The position numbers and the translations under genes were made by a program. A stretch of DNA of 64,000 nucleotides, from NCBI GenBank assembly GCA_964446495.1, contig CAYUOY010000004.1:1-64000 (forward strand), in the 5' to 3' direction. The notes below the pieces were generated by a model, which searched no databases, was not told the DNA's origin, and saw only the letters and a list, made by a program, of their open reading frames with translations. The stretch is from JAADHU01 sp964446495. GTDB lineage: Bacteria > Pseudomonadota > Gammaproteobacteria > Steroidobacterales > Woeseiaceae. This document shows positions 33,939 through 42,264 of this stretch, one piece after another (position 1 is the stretch's first letter; each line of letters begins with the position of its first letter).

Positions 33939-35429
33939 CTATTCGCCGGTCGTCCCGCGCCGCGTGCGCATGAACAGGTAGTAGCTGGCCGATGAGGTGA
34001 AGGCGCCGACGAACCAGGCGTAATCATATATCTGCACGAGGAATTGTGGTGCGGTGTCGATGACATTGATCGCGGTCAGGAAGCCAGGCAGACTTGGCAT
34101 GACGCCAAGAAGCAGGGCTACCAGGGCGTAGGGATTCCAGCCACGATGATACTCATATTCGCCGTTGCGCTGGTAAAGCGCCGCAACGTTGAGCTTGCAA
34201 CGCCTGACGAAGAAATAGTCTGCAACCAGAATGCCGGCGATCGGACCGAGCAGGGATGAGTAGCCGACCAGCCAGACAAATAAATAGGCTCCCGCTGATT
34301 CCAGCAGTTTCCACGGCATGATGGCAATGCCAAGCCCGGCGGTAATGAAGCCGCCCATCTTGAACGAGATTCTCCTCGGGGCAAAGTTGCTGAAGCCGTT
34401 TGCGGGTGCAACAACGTTAGCTGCAAGATTCGTCGTCAACGTTGCTATCAACAGAAACACCAGCCCAAGAATGGCAGCTGCACCGCCCATTCGCCCGGCG
34501 AGTACCACCGGATCCCAAATGAGTTCTCCAAAAACCACCACAGTCGTAGACGTTACTGCGACACTGACAAAAGCCAGCATGGCCATGGGGATCGGCAGTC
34601 CAAGCGCCTGGCCTATAACCTGGTCGCGCTGGCTGCGCGCATAACGAGTGAAATCCGGAATGTTGAGAGACAGGGTTGACCAGAATCCCACCATTGCGGT
34701 CAGGCTTGGCCAGAACACCCGCCAAAATTCTCCCTCCCGGGAGCCCCCAGCAACGAATTCCGAAGGCTGATTTAGTAGCATTCCAAAACCACCGCCATTC
34801 ATGTAGGCCCAGCCCAGCAAGGCCAGCGCCGACAGGATCAGAAACGGCGCCGCCAGGGTTTCGAGCCAGCGTATGGATTCAATGCCTTTGGCGATGAAGT
34901 ACACCTGGATCGCCCAAAAGACCAGGAAGCACACAAACTGCGCGGTGTCGATGTCGATAAACGGCAGAGCCTCTCCAACAAAAGCCTGCCCGCTGATGGC
35001 GTTCAAAATCTGGTAGATGGCGAATCCGCCCACCCAGGTTTGAATGCCAAACCAGCCGCAGGCCACCAGTCCACGCAGCATCCCAGGCAGACGTGCACCG
35101 ATAGTCCCGAACGACGAGCGCAGCAGAACGGGAAAGGGGACGCCGAAACGTGCGCCGGCATGACCGATCAATAACATCGGCACCAGCACAATCAGGTTGC
35201 CGAGCAACACGGTCACCATTGCCTGCGCCGCTGACATTCCCTGCGCGATGAGCCCTGATGCAAGCAGATAGGCTGGCACACAAACAGCCATGCCGACCCA
35301 CAGGGCGGAAATGTTTACCCACGTCCAGTTGCGTTGTGACTCATCAGCAGGCGCAAGATCAGCATTCCACAATTGTGCATCCTGACTTACACTGCCAGCA
35401 TCGTTGGCGGCCACTGTGTTGTTATTCAA
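33939..35429 (-). CDS. NCS1-family nucleobase/hydantoin/allantoin permease
   Basis: A 496-residue cytosine-purine permease-family symporter with about 12 helices. Typical stretches are WNADLAPADESQRNWTWVNI at the start, LVPMLLIGHAGARFGVPFPVL (residues about 78-98), CGWFGIQTWVGGFAIYQI and SLNIPDFTRYARSQRDQ. Members import uracil, cytosine, allantoin or hydantoin. Neighbours here break down pyrimidines, and the reductive pathway starts from uracil or thymine, so a pyrimidine base is the likeliest substrate; allantoin or hydantoin is possible. It is the last gene of a minus-strand series with an exported amidohydrolase and a TonB receptor. Confidence 0.88.
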   Translation of the reverse strand: MNNNTVAANDAGSVSQDAQLWNADLAPADESQRNWTWVNISALWVGMAVCVPAYLLASGLIAQGMSAAQAMVTVLLGNLIVLVPMLLIGHAGARFGVPFPVLLRSSFGTIGARLPGMLRGLVACGWFGIQTWVGGFAIYQILNAISGQAFVGEALPFIDIDTAQFVCFLVFWAIQVYFIAKGIESIRWLETLAAPFLILSALALLGWAYMNGGGFGMLLNQPSEFVAGGSREGEFWRVFWPSLTAMVGFWSTLSLNIPDFTRYARSQRDQVIGQALGLPIPMAMLAFVSVAVTSTTVVVFGELIWDPVVLAGRMGGAAAILGLVFLLIATLTTNLAANVVAPANGFSNFAPRRISFKMGGFITAGLGIAIMPWKLLESAGAYLFVWLVGYSSLLGPIAGILVADYFFVRRCKLNVAALYQRNGEYEYHRGWNPYALVALLLGVMPSLPGFLTAINVIDTAPQFLVQIYDYAWFVGAFTSSASYYLFMRTRRGTTGE

Positions 35430-35577
35430 GTTATTGTCCTACCTCGGTTTTTTTGTAGATTTATCGACTAAGAATACGGTACTCAGCGACGCTAGCGTAT
35501 ATCGCCGGAGGGGTCAATACGGCTTGATTGCAGCGTTGTTTTCGAGTTGAGGGTGAGAAATGGCGATTGGTGCGGTT

Positions 35578-35660
35578 GCGGGTCGGCGCCCGTGGTGTGT
35601 ATCCACTCACTCGGAGAGCCTTGACTCGATCGCGGACACACACCACGGGCGCCGACCCGC
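35578..35660. repeat. Long inverted repeat between two minus-strand genes
   Basis: Arms of 23 bases are perfect (35578-35600 with 35638-35660; core GTCGGCGCCCGTGGTGTGT), and pairing extends to 27 with one mismatch, leaving a 29-base spacer. No U-run follows on either strand, so it does not look like an intrinsic terminator. The 290-base gap holds nothing else recognisable. It could be a REP- or MITE-like element, a protein-binding site or a structured RNA. Confidence 0.8.
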
Positions 35661-35719
35661 TTCGGTGTTGCGACGATTTTTTGGCAAATCGTGTCGTGGG
35701 GAATTTCTTTTGAAATGCG

Positions 35720-37186
35720 CTATTGATTGCGCTCGGCTAAAGCTTTTTGGATGTGTGCGGCCAGGTCCCTCGCTTCTTGCGTCACACGATCGGTATCGAT
35801 CGTGAGCAGTGCTCGATTTTGCATCAGGAGTTTTCCATTTACTATGGTCGTAACGACGTCCTGTTCGTCAGTGACGTAGACCAGGTGTGAGATAACGTCG
35901 AAGGTCGGGATGTGGTGTACGTCATCGAAGGACACCTGTATTACATCGGCCTTCATGCCCACTTTCAGCGCGCCAATTTCTCCACCCAGGCCAATTGCTT
36001 CGGCGCCGTCGCGGGTTGCCATGCCCAATACGGTAGGCGCGGGCAATACCTGTGGGTCCATCTGCTCGACTTTTTGCAGGAACGAAGCCAGGCGCATTTC
36101 TTCCCACATGTCGAGATCGTTATTGCTGGCGGCGCCGTCCGTGCCCAGTCCGACACGGATGCCGGCATCCAGCATGGCAGTAACCGGTGATATGCCGGAG
36201 GCAATTTTCATGTTCGAGGTTGGATTGTGAATAACGCCAACGTTACGCTCGGCCAAAATCGCGATTTCATGATCTGTTGGCCAGACCACGTGAGCGCCAA
36301 TCGTCGGGCCGTCGAGGAAGCCGATGGACTCGAAAAATTCGATACTTGTCATGCCGAAGGTGTCTTTCGAGTACTGCACTTCGAACGGAGATTCAGACAT
36401 GTGAATACTGATGGCCACACCGGCTTGGTCTGCGGCGGCGCGGGTTGCGGCCAATTGCTCGGCATTCAAGGTGTAGTTTGCATGCGGACCAAAAATGGGT
36501 GTAATTCGGTCGTTGCGGTTTTGCCAGCGTCCGATGTACTGGAGGCCTTTGTCGATCGAGTCTGCCGCGTTTTCTGCGTCCGGGCTGCGCTGATCGATAA
36601 CTGTCGCTGATATGAGTGCGCGCATGCCACAGGATTCGACCACCTCGGCAATGACATCCGGGTAGTAGTACATATCCACGAAGGTTGTTGTGCCGCCGCG
36701 GATCATTTCCCAGCAGGCGAGTTCAGTGCCAATGCGAACGAAATCGGCATCAACGAACTCGACTTCCGCTGGAAAGATGTAGTTCAGCAGCCAGTCCATC
36801 AGGGCCAGATCGTCAGCAACCCCGCGCAGCAGGGTCATGGCGGCGTGGGAATGACCGTTGATCAAACCGGGCATGACGACACGATTGTCGCCGGCGAGCA
36901 GCGTACTGGTGGAATACGCCGCATCGATTTTGTCCGATGCATCGATGGCGACGATAATGCCATCGTTGATTACCACCGCAGTGTTCCTCAATACGGTGCC
37001 ACCTTTATCCATGGTGACGACATACTCACCCTGAACAATCATGTCCGCCGGAATTCGAGAGTCTGCGGAATCGGCGATGGGTGCTGTTTCAGGTGGTGAT
37101 GCCGGTGAGCAAGCAGTGCCAATCACGGCGAGGACAATACTGATCGGGAGTGATGCTGACTTGCAAGAATTTGCTCTCATGTTCAT
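35720..37186 (-). CDS. Exported amidohydrolase, nucleoside/purine deaminase-like
   Basis: From ATG 37186 the protein (about 488 residues) has a signal with a Cys close to a loose lipobox (AVIGTACSPASPP), so it is probably a lipoprotein or periplasmic. Domain: TRZ/ATZ amidohydrolase with PGLINGHSHAAMTLLRG, the metal H-x-H pair, GPHANYTLN, ISIHMSESPFE and GLGTDGAASNND. This group holds S-adenosylhomocysteine/5-methylthioadenosine deaminases and related purine deaminases. The pattern NPTSNMKIASGISPV fits that branch. Extracytoplasmic location is unusual: most characterised members are cytosolic. Context (NCS1 permease, TonB receptor) suggests deamination before or during import; substrate unproven. 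Confidence 0.82.
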   Translation of the reverse strand: MNMRANSCKSASLPISIVLAVIGTACSPASPPETAPIADSADSRIPADMIVQGEYVVTMDKGGTVLRNTAVVINDGIIVAIDASDKIDAAYSTSTLLAGDNRVVMPGLINGHSHAAMTLLRGVADDLALMDWLLNYIFPAEVEFVDADFVRIGTELACWEMIRGGTTTFVDMYYYPDVIAEVVESCGMRALISATVIDQRSPDAENAADSIDKGLQYIGRWQNRNDRITPIFGPHANYTLNAEQLAATRAAADQAGVAISIHMSESPFEVQYSKDTFGMTSIEFFESIGFLDGPTIGAHVVWPTDHEIAILAERNVGVIHNPTSNMKIASGISPVTAMLDAGIRVGLGTDGAASNNDLDMWEEMRLASFLQKVEQMDPQVLPAPTVLGMATRDGAEAIGLGGEIGALKVGMKADVIQVSFDDVHHIPTFDVISHLVYVTDEQDVVTTIVNGKLLMQNRALLTIDTDRVTQEARDLAAHIQKALAERNQ

Positions 37187-37237
37187 GGCGGGCCATCGAT
37201 GCTCTTTGAACGAACATTCTAACCCGACCGGCAAGGC

Positions 37238-37270
37238 AAAAAAAACGGGGCAACCAATCGTTGCCCCGTT
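37238..37270 (-). terminator. Intrinsic terminator of the TonB receptor at 37296
   Basis: Eleven-bp stem AACGGGGCAAC / GTTGCCCCGTT (37244-37254 and 37260-37270), with the run of A at 37238-37245 giving a U-run on the minus transcript. It lies 26 bases beyond the receptor stop. Confidence 0.9.
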
Positions 37271-37295
37271 CCTTTATTCTGCTTTAGTGGTTCTG

Positions 37296-39506
37296 CTAGA
37301 ACTCACGAGTGAATCGTACACCCCACTCCCGGATATCGTTATTCAGGATAATCAGGATGTAGTCGCCCGTATTGAGTCGACCGTTGTCATACTTCTCATC
37401 CGTAATGTTGCGACCGTACAGTCCGAGGGTCCAGTCACGGTCAGGCGAGTGATAGCTGACGTCCACATTGAACAGACTGCGACTGTCGATTTTCGTCCGA
37501 CGGCCTGGATCCGAGGTTGGCTCGCCAAACATCTCATCACGGAAAGACCAGTCTGCCCGCAGCACGACATCAGCGCCGTTGGTGAGAGGCATGGTGTATT
37601 CCGGGCTAATGGATGCCGTAAGTTCTGGCGTCAATGGGGCAACGGCCTCCGGATCATCGACGTCTACATTAATATAGCCGAGCGTTGTTTGTAACATGAA
37701 CTCATCGGTAATGGCCCACATACTTTCCCACTCGACGCCGAACGAGTCCTGGTCGACAATAATGTTGCGGGTATCGAATCCGCCGCCTGTGGTCGTGCTG
37801 ACCTGGTAGGGCAGATCGGAATACTGGGTGTAGAAAACCGCAACGCTCATTTGCAGATTATCCAGTGGCACGCCTTTCAAACCGGTCTCATAGTTGATGG
37901 CAGTGACATTGTCGTTGGCTTGGAAGCAATTCGGCTGACTGACGTTACCCGGCTGCGTGAAATCCAGAAAACCAAACAGACAGAAGGGGCGTGGAGGAAA
38001 CTGTCCCGACTGGTAACCATTTTGGACTGTACCGTAAACGTTCATACGGTCACTAAGCTCGTAGGTACCGGCGATTTCCCAGCTTAACTCATCCCAGTCA
38101 CGACTCGCGCCGGTCGAAATTAATCCGCTGTTGATAATTATGGCCGCATCTTTTTCATCTTCCGTATAGCGGACACCACCGGACAGGTGGAGCGCGTCAG
38201 TTACCTGGTAGCCAATGTTGGCGTAGATAGCCTTACTCTCCATATTCTGGCTCAACCTGAAGTCGCCCAGGCCGCCATTGAACACCGTCGGATTCTGGTC
38301 ATTAAAACCCTCTTCCTCGAAGTAGTAGAGACCAGCTACAAAATCCAGCCTGTCATATTGACCGCTAAATTGCAGTTCGTAGGAGGTCTGATCGGCTTCA
38401 CCGACTTCGGGGAATGAGAGAAAGTCCTCGAACAGACTGTCATCGTCGAGTCCGCTCTCGTATTCAGAGTGGCGGTCGCTGGCGATCAGTTTGATGCTCA
38501 GCTCGTCGGTGAAGGCGTAGTCGGCTGTCAAGGATAAACCGAAGGCCTGGTTCAGCACGGTAACCTGACTTTCCTGGCCGGTATTGTTGTCATAGGGATT
38601 TGAAGCCACGTCAGAATTGCGAAAGCCGGCGTTGTAAAGCGCGCCATTGGCGCAAGTGCTTGGATCCACTGCTGTGGCCCGGCAATCGGCGCCGATCTCG
38701 TCGATCAACGTGGTGTACGGGTTCATGCCGTTTTCGCCGTTGTTTCCGTCGGCCGCGATCAGGATCGAGAAATCCTCCGTAGGCGTCCACAGTGCTGCAA
38801 TCCGTGCCGAGATATCCTGAGTTTCGCCGACATCTTTGTCGGCATTTTCGATATTCAGAAATTTACCCGAGCCGCCGCGCCGCTTGAAAGCGCCATTAAT
38901 TGACACGGCAAACGTGTCCGTCAGGCGAGTGTCGCCGTAAAACTCTGCATTCACCCGGCCCTCGCTACCGACGGTCATACCCATGCGGCCACCCTCGGTA
39001 CTGCCGGGCAATTTGGTGATGATATTGATCGCTCCACCAATTGAGTTCCGCCCGAACAACGTTCCCTGCGGTCCACGCAGAACTTCCAGTCGTTCGATGT
39101 TGGACAGGCTCCAGTTCTGGCCGACCTGCCGTCCGAGGTACACTCCATCAACGTATACGCCGACACCGGGGTCGGTGGTGATCAGGTGATCCTGCAAGCC
39201 AATGCCGCGGATAAAGGGGTTCGCAGACGCGGTGTGGCCCGCCGAAAATGTGGTGACATTAAGGTTTGGTACGAACTTGCCGATGTCGACCAGATCGAGA
39301 ATGCCCTTTTTCTCGATGTCGGCACCGGTAAAGGCACTGATCGCAACCGGCGCTTCATAGATGCTCTGCTCGCGCTTCTTGGCGGTGACGATGATCTCTT
39401 CGAAAATGAGCTTACCTTCATCCTCCTGGGCCAGCGCCGTGTGCGCGAAGCTGCCACTAAAAATCGCCAGGCTGATCGCGCTGGCAGTAATCAAATTCTT
39501 CTTCAT
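37296..39506 (-). CDS. TonB-dependent outer-membrane receptor
   Basis: 736 residues, ATG at 39506 preceded by AAAGAGGAAA. Signal peptide to about HTALAQ. TonB-box-like FEEIIVTAKKR at about 35-45, plug motif RGPQGTLFGRNSIGGAINI, barrel ending VRFTREF. Terminated by its own hairpin, so it is transcribed separately from, or strongly attenuated into, the amidohydrolase that follows. Divergent from the oxygenase-deoA-nupC series. Ligand is not visible; a nucleoside-derived or purine ligand is a contextual guess. Confidence 0.9.
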   Translation of the reverse strand: MKKNLITASAISLAIFSGSFAHTALAQEDEGKLIFEEIIVTAKKREQSIYEAPVAISAFTGADIEKKGILDLVDIGKFVPNLNVTTFSAGHTASANPFIRGIGLQDHLITTDPGVGVYVDGVYLGRQVGQNWSLSNIERLEVLRGPQGTLFGRNSIGGAINIITKLPGSTEGGRMGMTVGSEGRVNAEFYGDTRLTDTFAVSINGAFKRRGGSGKFLNIENADKDVGETQDISARIAALWTPTEDFSILIAADGNNGENGMNPYTTLIDEIGADCRATAVDPSTCANGALYNAGFRNSDVASNPYDNNTGQESQVTVLNQAFGLSLTADYAFTDELSIKLIASDRHSEYESGLDDDSLFEDFLSFPEVGEADQTSYELQFSGQYDRLDFVAGLYYFEEEGFNDQNPTVFNGGLGDFRLSQNMESKAIYANIGYQVTDALHLSGGVRYTEDEKDAAIIINSGLISTGASRDWDELSWEIAGTYELSDRMNVYGTVQNGYQSGQFPPRPFCLFGFLDFTQPGNVSQPNCFQANDNVTAINYETGLKGVPLDNLQMSVAVFYTQYSDLPYQVSTTTGGGFDTRNIIVDQDSFGVEWESMWAITDEFMLQTTLGYINVDVDDPEAVAPLTPELTASISPEYTMPLTNGADVVLRADWSFRDEMFGEPTSDPGRRTKIDSRSLFNVDVSYHSPDRDWTLGLYGRNITDEKYDNGRLNTGDYILIILNNDIREWGVRFTREF

Positions 39507-39817
39507 ATTATTTCCTCTTTGACTTCTGGCTGCTCGTGGCAGCCGAAATTCGCTCTCAAAAAACAGTCACCTACGAGAAAAGCGCCTCAGGAAAGCTGCC
39601 CTGAAAAACCTGTCGCGGGTATCCGGTGTGCATCTTACAACAACTGCCCCCCTTCTGGCGGCCTTTGTGTATAGTAATTGTTAGACTTAAACCTAATATT
39701 GTTGTTCTTGCGACACATTCATGTAGCAATGGTTCCCAGGCATTTTTTCAATGCCCTGGTCGATGCCAGAAGTTGTATGGAGCAGGGCCGACAAGCGACG
39801 AATTCGGGGTCAATTGT
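39507..39817. other. Divergent promoter region, TonB receptor / oxygenase
   Basis: 311 bases between two divergent genes. It includes an AT-rich stretch near 39670-39715 with an imperfect palindrome TTAGACTTAAACCTAA (39681-39696; 12 of 16 symmetric). This could be an operator shared by both transcription units, but there is no direct support. Confidence 0.4.
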
Positions 39818-40720
39818 GTGACGGATACGACGGTAACCAGCCTGCCAACCTTCAAGGCGCCAGCCGGTGGTCGGCTGTCGACGGAAATGGTCGATGACTA
39901 TCATCGTACTGGTGTATTGATTCTCGAGGATTTCGTGAGTCGTCGCGAGTGCGAGAAACTGCGCACGCGTGCGCTGCAACTGGTTGAGACCTTTGATCCG
40001 CTCGATGTACGGAGTTTTTTTTCGACGACCGATCAGGAACAGCTTAACGACCGCTATTTCATTGAGTCCGGGGACAAGATCCGATTCTTTCTCGAAAACG
40101 ATGCCTTCGACGAATCCGGACAGTTGCGAGATACAAAGGAAAACAGCCTGAACAAGATGGGCCATGCGATGCACGACCTCGATACTGTATTCGAGCATTT
40201 TTCGCACACGCCGGCGCTGGCTGAGATAACGGCCCGGTTGGGCAACGAGGATCCGGGCGTCATTCAGTCCATGTATATATTCAAGCCACCACGGATCGGT
40301 GGCGAGGTCGTTTGTCATCAGGATTCAACGTACATCTACACCGAGCCGAAGTCCTGTCTGGGTTTCTGGTTTGCCATCGAAGACGCCACGCCTGAAAACG
40401 GCTGCATGTATTTTATTCCCGGGCAGCACGGAGAGCCGTTGAAGGCGCGGAATTACCGTGCGGGTGAAGGCAGACTGACGACAGAGGTCCTGGATAGCAC
40501 GCCCTGGCCTGAGCACCTCAAGCTCGCGGCACCGGCACGTACAGGTACGTTGGTCATCTTTGACGGTTGTACGCCGCACATGAGCGGCCCGAACCGGTCT
40601 GCCACTTCCCGGCATGCGTATACGCTGCATGTCGTCGATCGTAGTTGTCATTACCCAAGCGGGAACTGGTTGCAACGGGGTGATGATTTACCGTTGCGCG
40701 GGTTTGTGCCGCACGCTTAG
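39818..40720 (+). CDS. Phytanoyl-CoA dioxygenase-family Fe(II)/2-oxoglutarate oxygenase
   Basis: The GTG at 39818, with CGGGGT upstream, is preferred to longer frames that run into the promoter region; product 300 residues. The metal triad is visible: H-x-D in VCHQDSTYIY and the distal His in CTPHMSGPNRS, followed by RHAYTLHVVD with the Arg expected to hold 2-oxoglutarate. The Asp means an oxygenase and not a halogenase. PhyH enzymes hydroxylate many small molecules. It is the first gene before deoA and nupC, so a nucleoside or base substrate is worth considering. Acyl-CoA substrates are the alternative, but no CoA gene is nearby. Confidence 0.85.
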   Translation: MTDTTVTSLPTFKAPAGGRLSTEMVDDYHRTGVLILEDFVSRRECEKLRTRALQLVETFDPLDVRSFFSTTDQEQLNDRYFIESGDKIRFFLENDAFDESGQLRDTKENSLNKMGHAMHDLDTVFEHFSHTPALAEITARLGNEDPGVIQSMYIFKPPRIGGEVVCHQDSTYIYTEPKSCLGFWFAIEDATPENGCMYFIPGQHGEPLKARNYRAGEGRLTTEVLDSTPWPEHLKLAAPARTGTLVIFDGCTPHMSGPNRSATSRHAYTLHVVDRSCHYPSGNWLQRGDDLPLRGFVPHA

Positions 40721-40756
40721 CAGCCTGTCGTGTTGCATTATTTTTCGAACGTCGAT

Positions 40757-40786
40757 GTTGAAGAGGCCACGCAAAGCTTTTTCAGC
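40757..40786. repeat. 30-nt hairpin element, copy 2
   Basis: GTTGAAGAGGCC ... GCTTTTTCAGC, the same length as the element at 33870 and aligning without gaps (21/30). Changes in one arm are balanced by G-U pairing. It lies between the oxygenase and deoA; the next three bases AGA match AGG in copy 1. Confidence 0.45.
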
Positions 40787-40818
40787 AGACTGCCAGAACC
40801 GAATGGACAGGAGTCCCC

Positions 40819-42141
40819 ATGTTATTTGTTGACGTAATTCGCAAGAAGCGCGATGGCCACGAGTTATCGCAAGAGGAGATCGAGTTCTTCGTGAACGGTC
40901 TTGCCGATGGCAGTATTCCCGCGGAGCAGGTATCGGCGCTCGCCATGGCGATTTTTCTGAATGCGATGAGCTTCGCAGAGGCCGGTATCCTGACACGAGC
41001 GATGGCGGCATCAGGAACAATGCTTGATTGGTCGGACCAGAATCTGGACGGACCGGTCGTCGATAAACATTCGACCGGCGGCATCGGTGACAAAGTGAGT
41101 TTTCTGCTGGCACCCATTGCAGCGGCCTGCGGCTGCTATGTGCCCATGATCTCGGGTCGCGGTCTCGGTCACGGCGGCGGTACGCTCGACAAGATAGGTA
41201 GCATCCCGGGCTATGTAGCGATTCCGGATGCAGCACTTTTCAAAAAGGTCGTGAAAGAGGTCGGTTGTGCGATTATTGGCCAGACCAGCGATCTTGCGCC
41301 CGCTGACCGGCGGCTGTACTCGATACGCGATGTCACCGGGACCGTAGAATCTGTGCCGCTGATCACCGCGTCGATACTCTCGAAGAAAATGGCGGCCGGC
41401 CTCGATGGGCTGGTGATGGACGTCAAGTTTGGCACGGGTGCCTTCATGGCAACGACAGACGAGGCGGAAACCCTGGCTACCAGTATCGTCGGTACGGCCG
41501 GTGCATCGGGCATGAAGACACACGCATTGCTGACTGATATGAACGAGAACCTGGGTCTGACAGCGGGCAATGCAGTGGAAGTCCGGGAATCCGTGCAGTA
41601 CCTGCTGGGTGATCATCGTGAATCTCGTCTGGACGAAGTAACGCTTGGTCTGGTGGCCGAGATGCTGGTTGTCGGTGGTATTGAAAGAGACCGTGCCGCC
41701 GCACGAAATCGCGCTGATGAGGCCGTAAATTCGGGACGTGCGGCAGAGGTTTTCGCACGGATGGTTGCGGCACTGGGTGGCCCGGCAGATTTCATTGAAA
41801 ACTACGATCAACACCTGCCGTCAGCGCCCGTCGTGAAACCGGTTTGGGCTGATCAGGAAGGCATGCTGACGAACGTCGATGGTCGAAAATTTGGCAATGC
41901 CATTATCGAATTGGGCGGCGGCCGCCGCAAAGTTGATGATGAACTCGATCTCTCGGTGGGCTTCGTCGATGTCGCTCCAGTGGGTGCGACCATCGATGCT
42001 AACAGGCCTTTAGCCGTGGTCCATGCCGCCAATGAAGAAACCGCAGCACTGGCGTCTGACATGCTCCGTGAGGCCTGTGTCCTTGGGGCGTCCTCGCCAC
42101 CGGACCGACCGGTGATCCACAAGATACTGGATGCAGAATAA
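40819..42141 (+). CDS. deoA: Thymidine phosphorylase
   Basis: Phosphorolysis of thymidine (and deoxyuridine) to base plus deoxyribose-1-phosphate. The 440-residue length is standard, and the signature DKHSTGGIGDKVSF (about 82-95) is exact. Glycine-rich phosphate loop SGRGLGHGGGTLDKI follows. ACAGGAG precedes the ATG. Deoxyribose-1-phosphate would go to DeoB (28231), thymine to the reductive pathway encoded downstream on the other strand. Confidence 0.95.
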   Translation: MLFVDVIRKKRDGHELSQEEIEFFVNGLADGSIPAEQVSALAMAIFLNAMSFAEAGILTRAMAASGTMLDWSDQNLDGPVVDKHSTGGIGDKVSFLLAPIAAACGCYVPMISGRGLGHGGGTLDKIGSIPGYVAIPDAALFKKVVKEVGCAIIGQTSDLAPADRRLYSIRDVTGTVESVPLITASILSKKMAAGLDGLVMDVKFGTGAFMATTDEAETLATSIVGTAGASGMKTHALLTDMNENLGLTAGNAVEVRESVQYLLGDHRESRLDEVTLGLVAEMLVVGGIERDRAAARNRADEAVNSGRAAEVFARMVAALGGPADFIENYDQHLPSAPVVKPVWADQEGMLTNVDGRKFGNAIIELGGGRRKVDDELDLSVGFVDVAPVGATIDANRPLAVVHAANEETAALASDMLREACVLGASSPPDRPVIHKILDAE

Positions 42142-42264
42142 CGGGATAAGTTTGTCTTTTGGCGGTATCCTAACTAACAAGAAATCGCTTGCGGGCCGGC
42201 TCAGGTGCGGGCGAGAAAAGAACAATATGACCATCCGGGCCAAATCAATTCTGGGGGAGTGAAT

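Noticed and set aside
35578..35660. Inverted repeat taken as an intrinsic terminator
   Set aside because: No U-run follows on either strand and the 29-base spacer is too long for a typical terminator loop.
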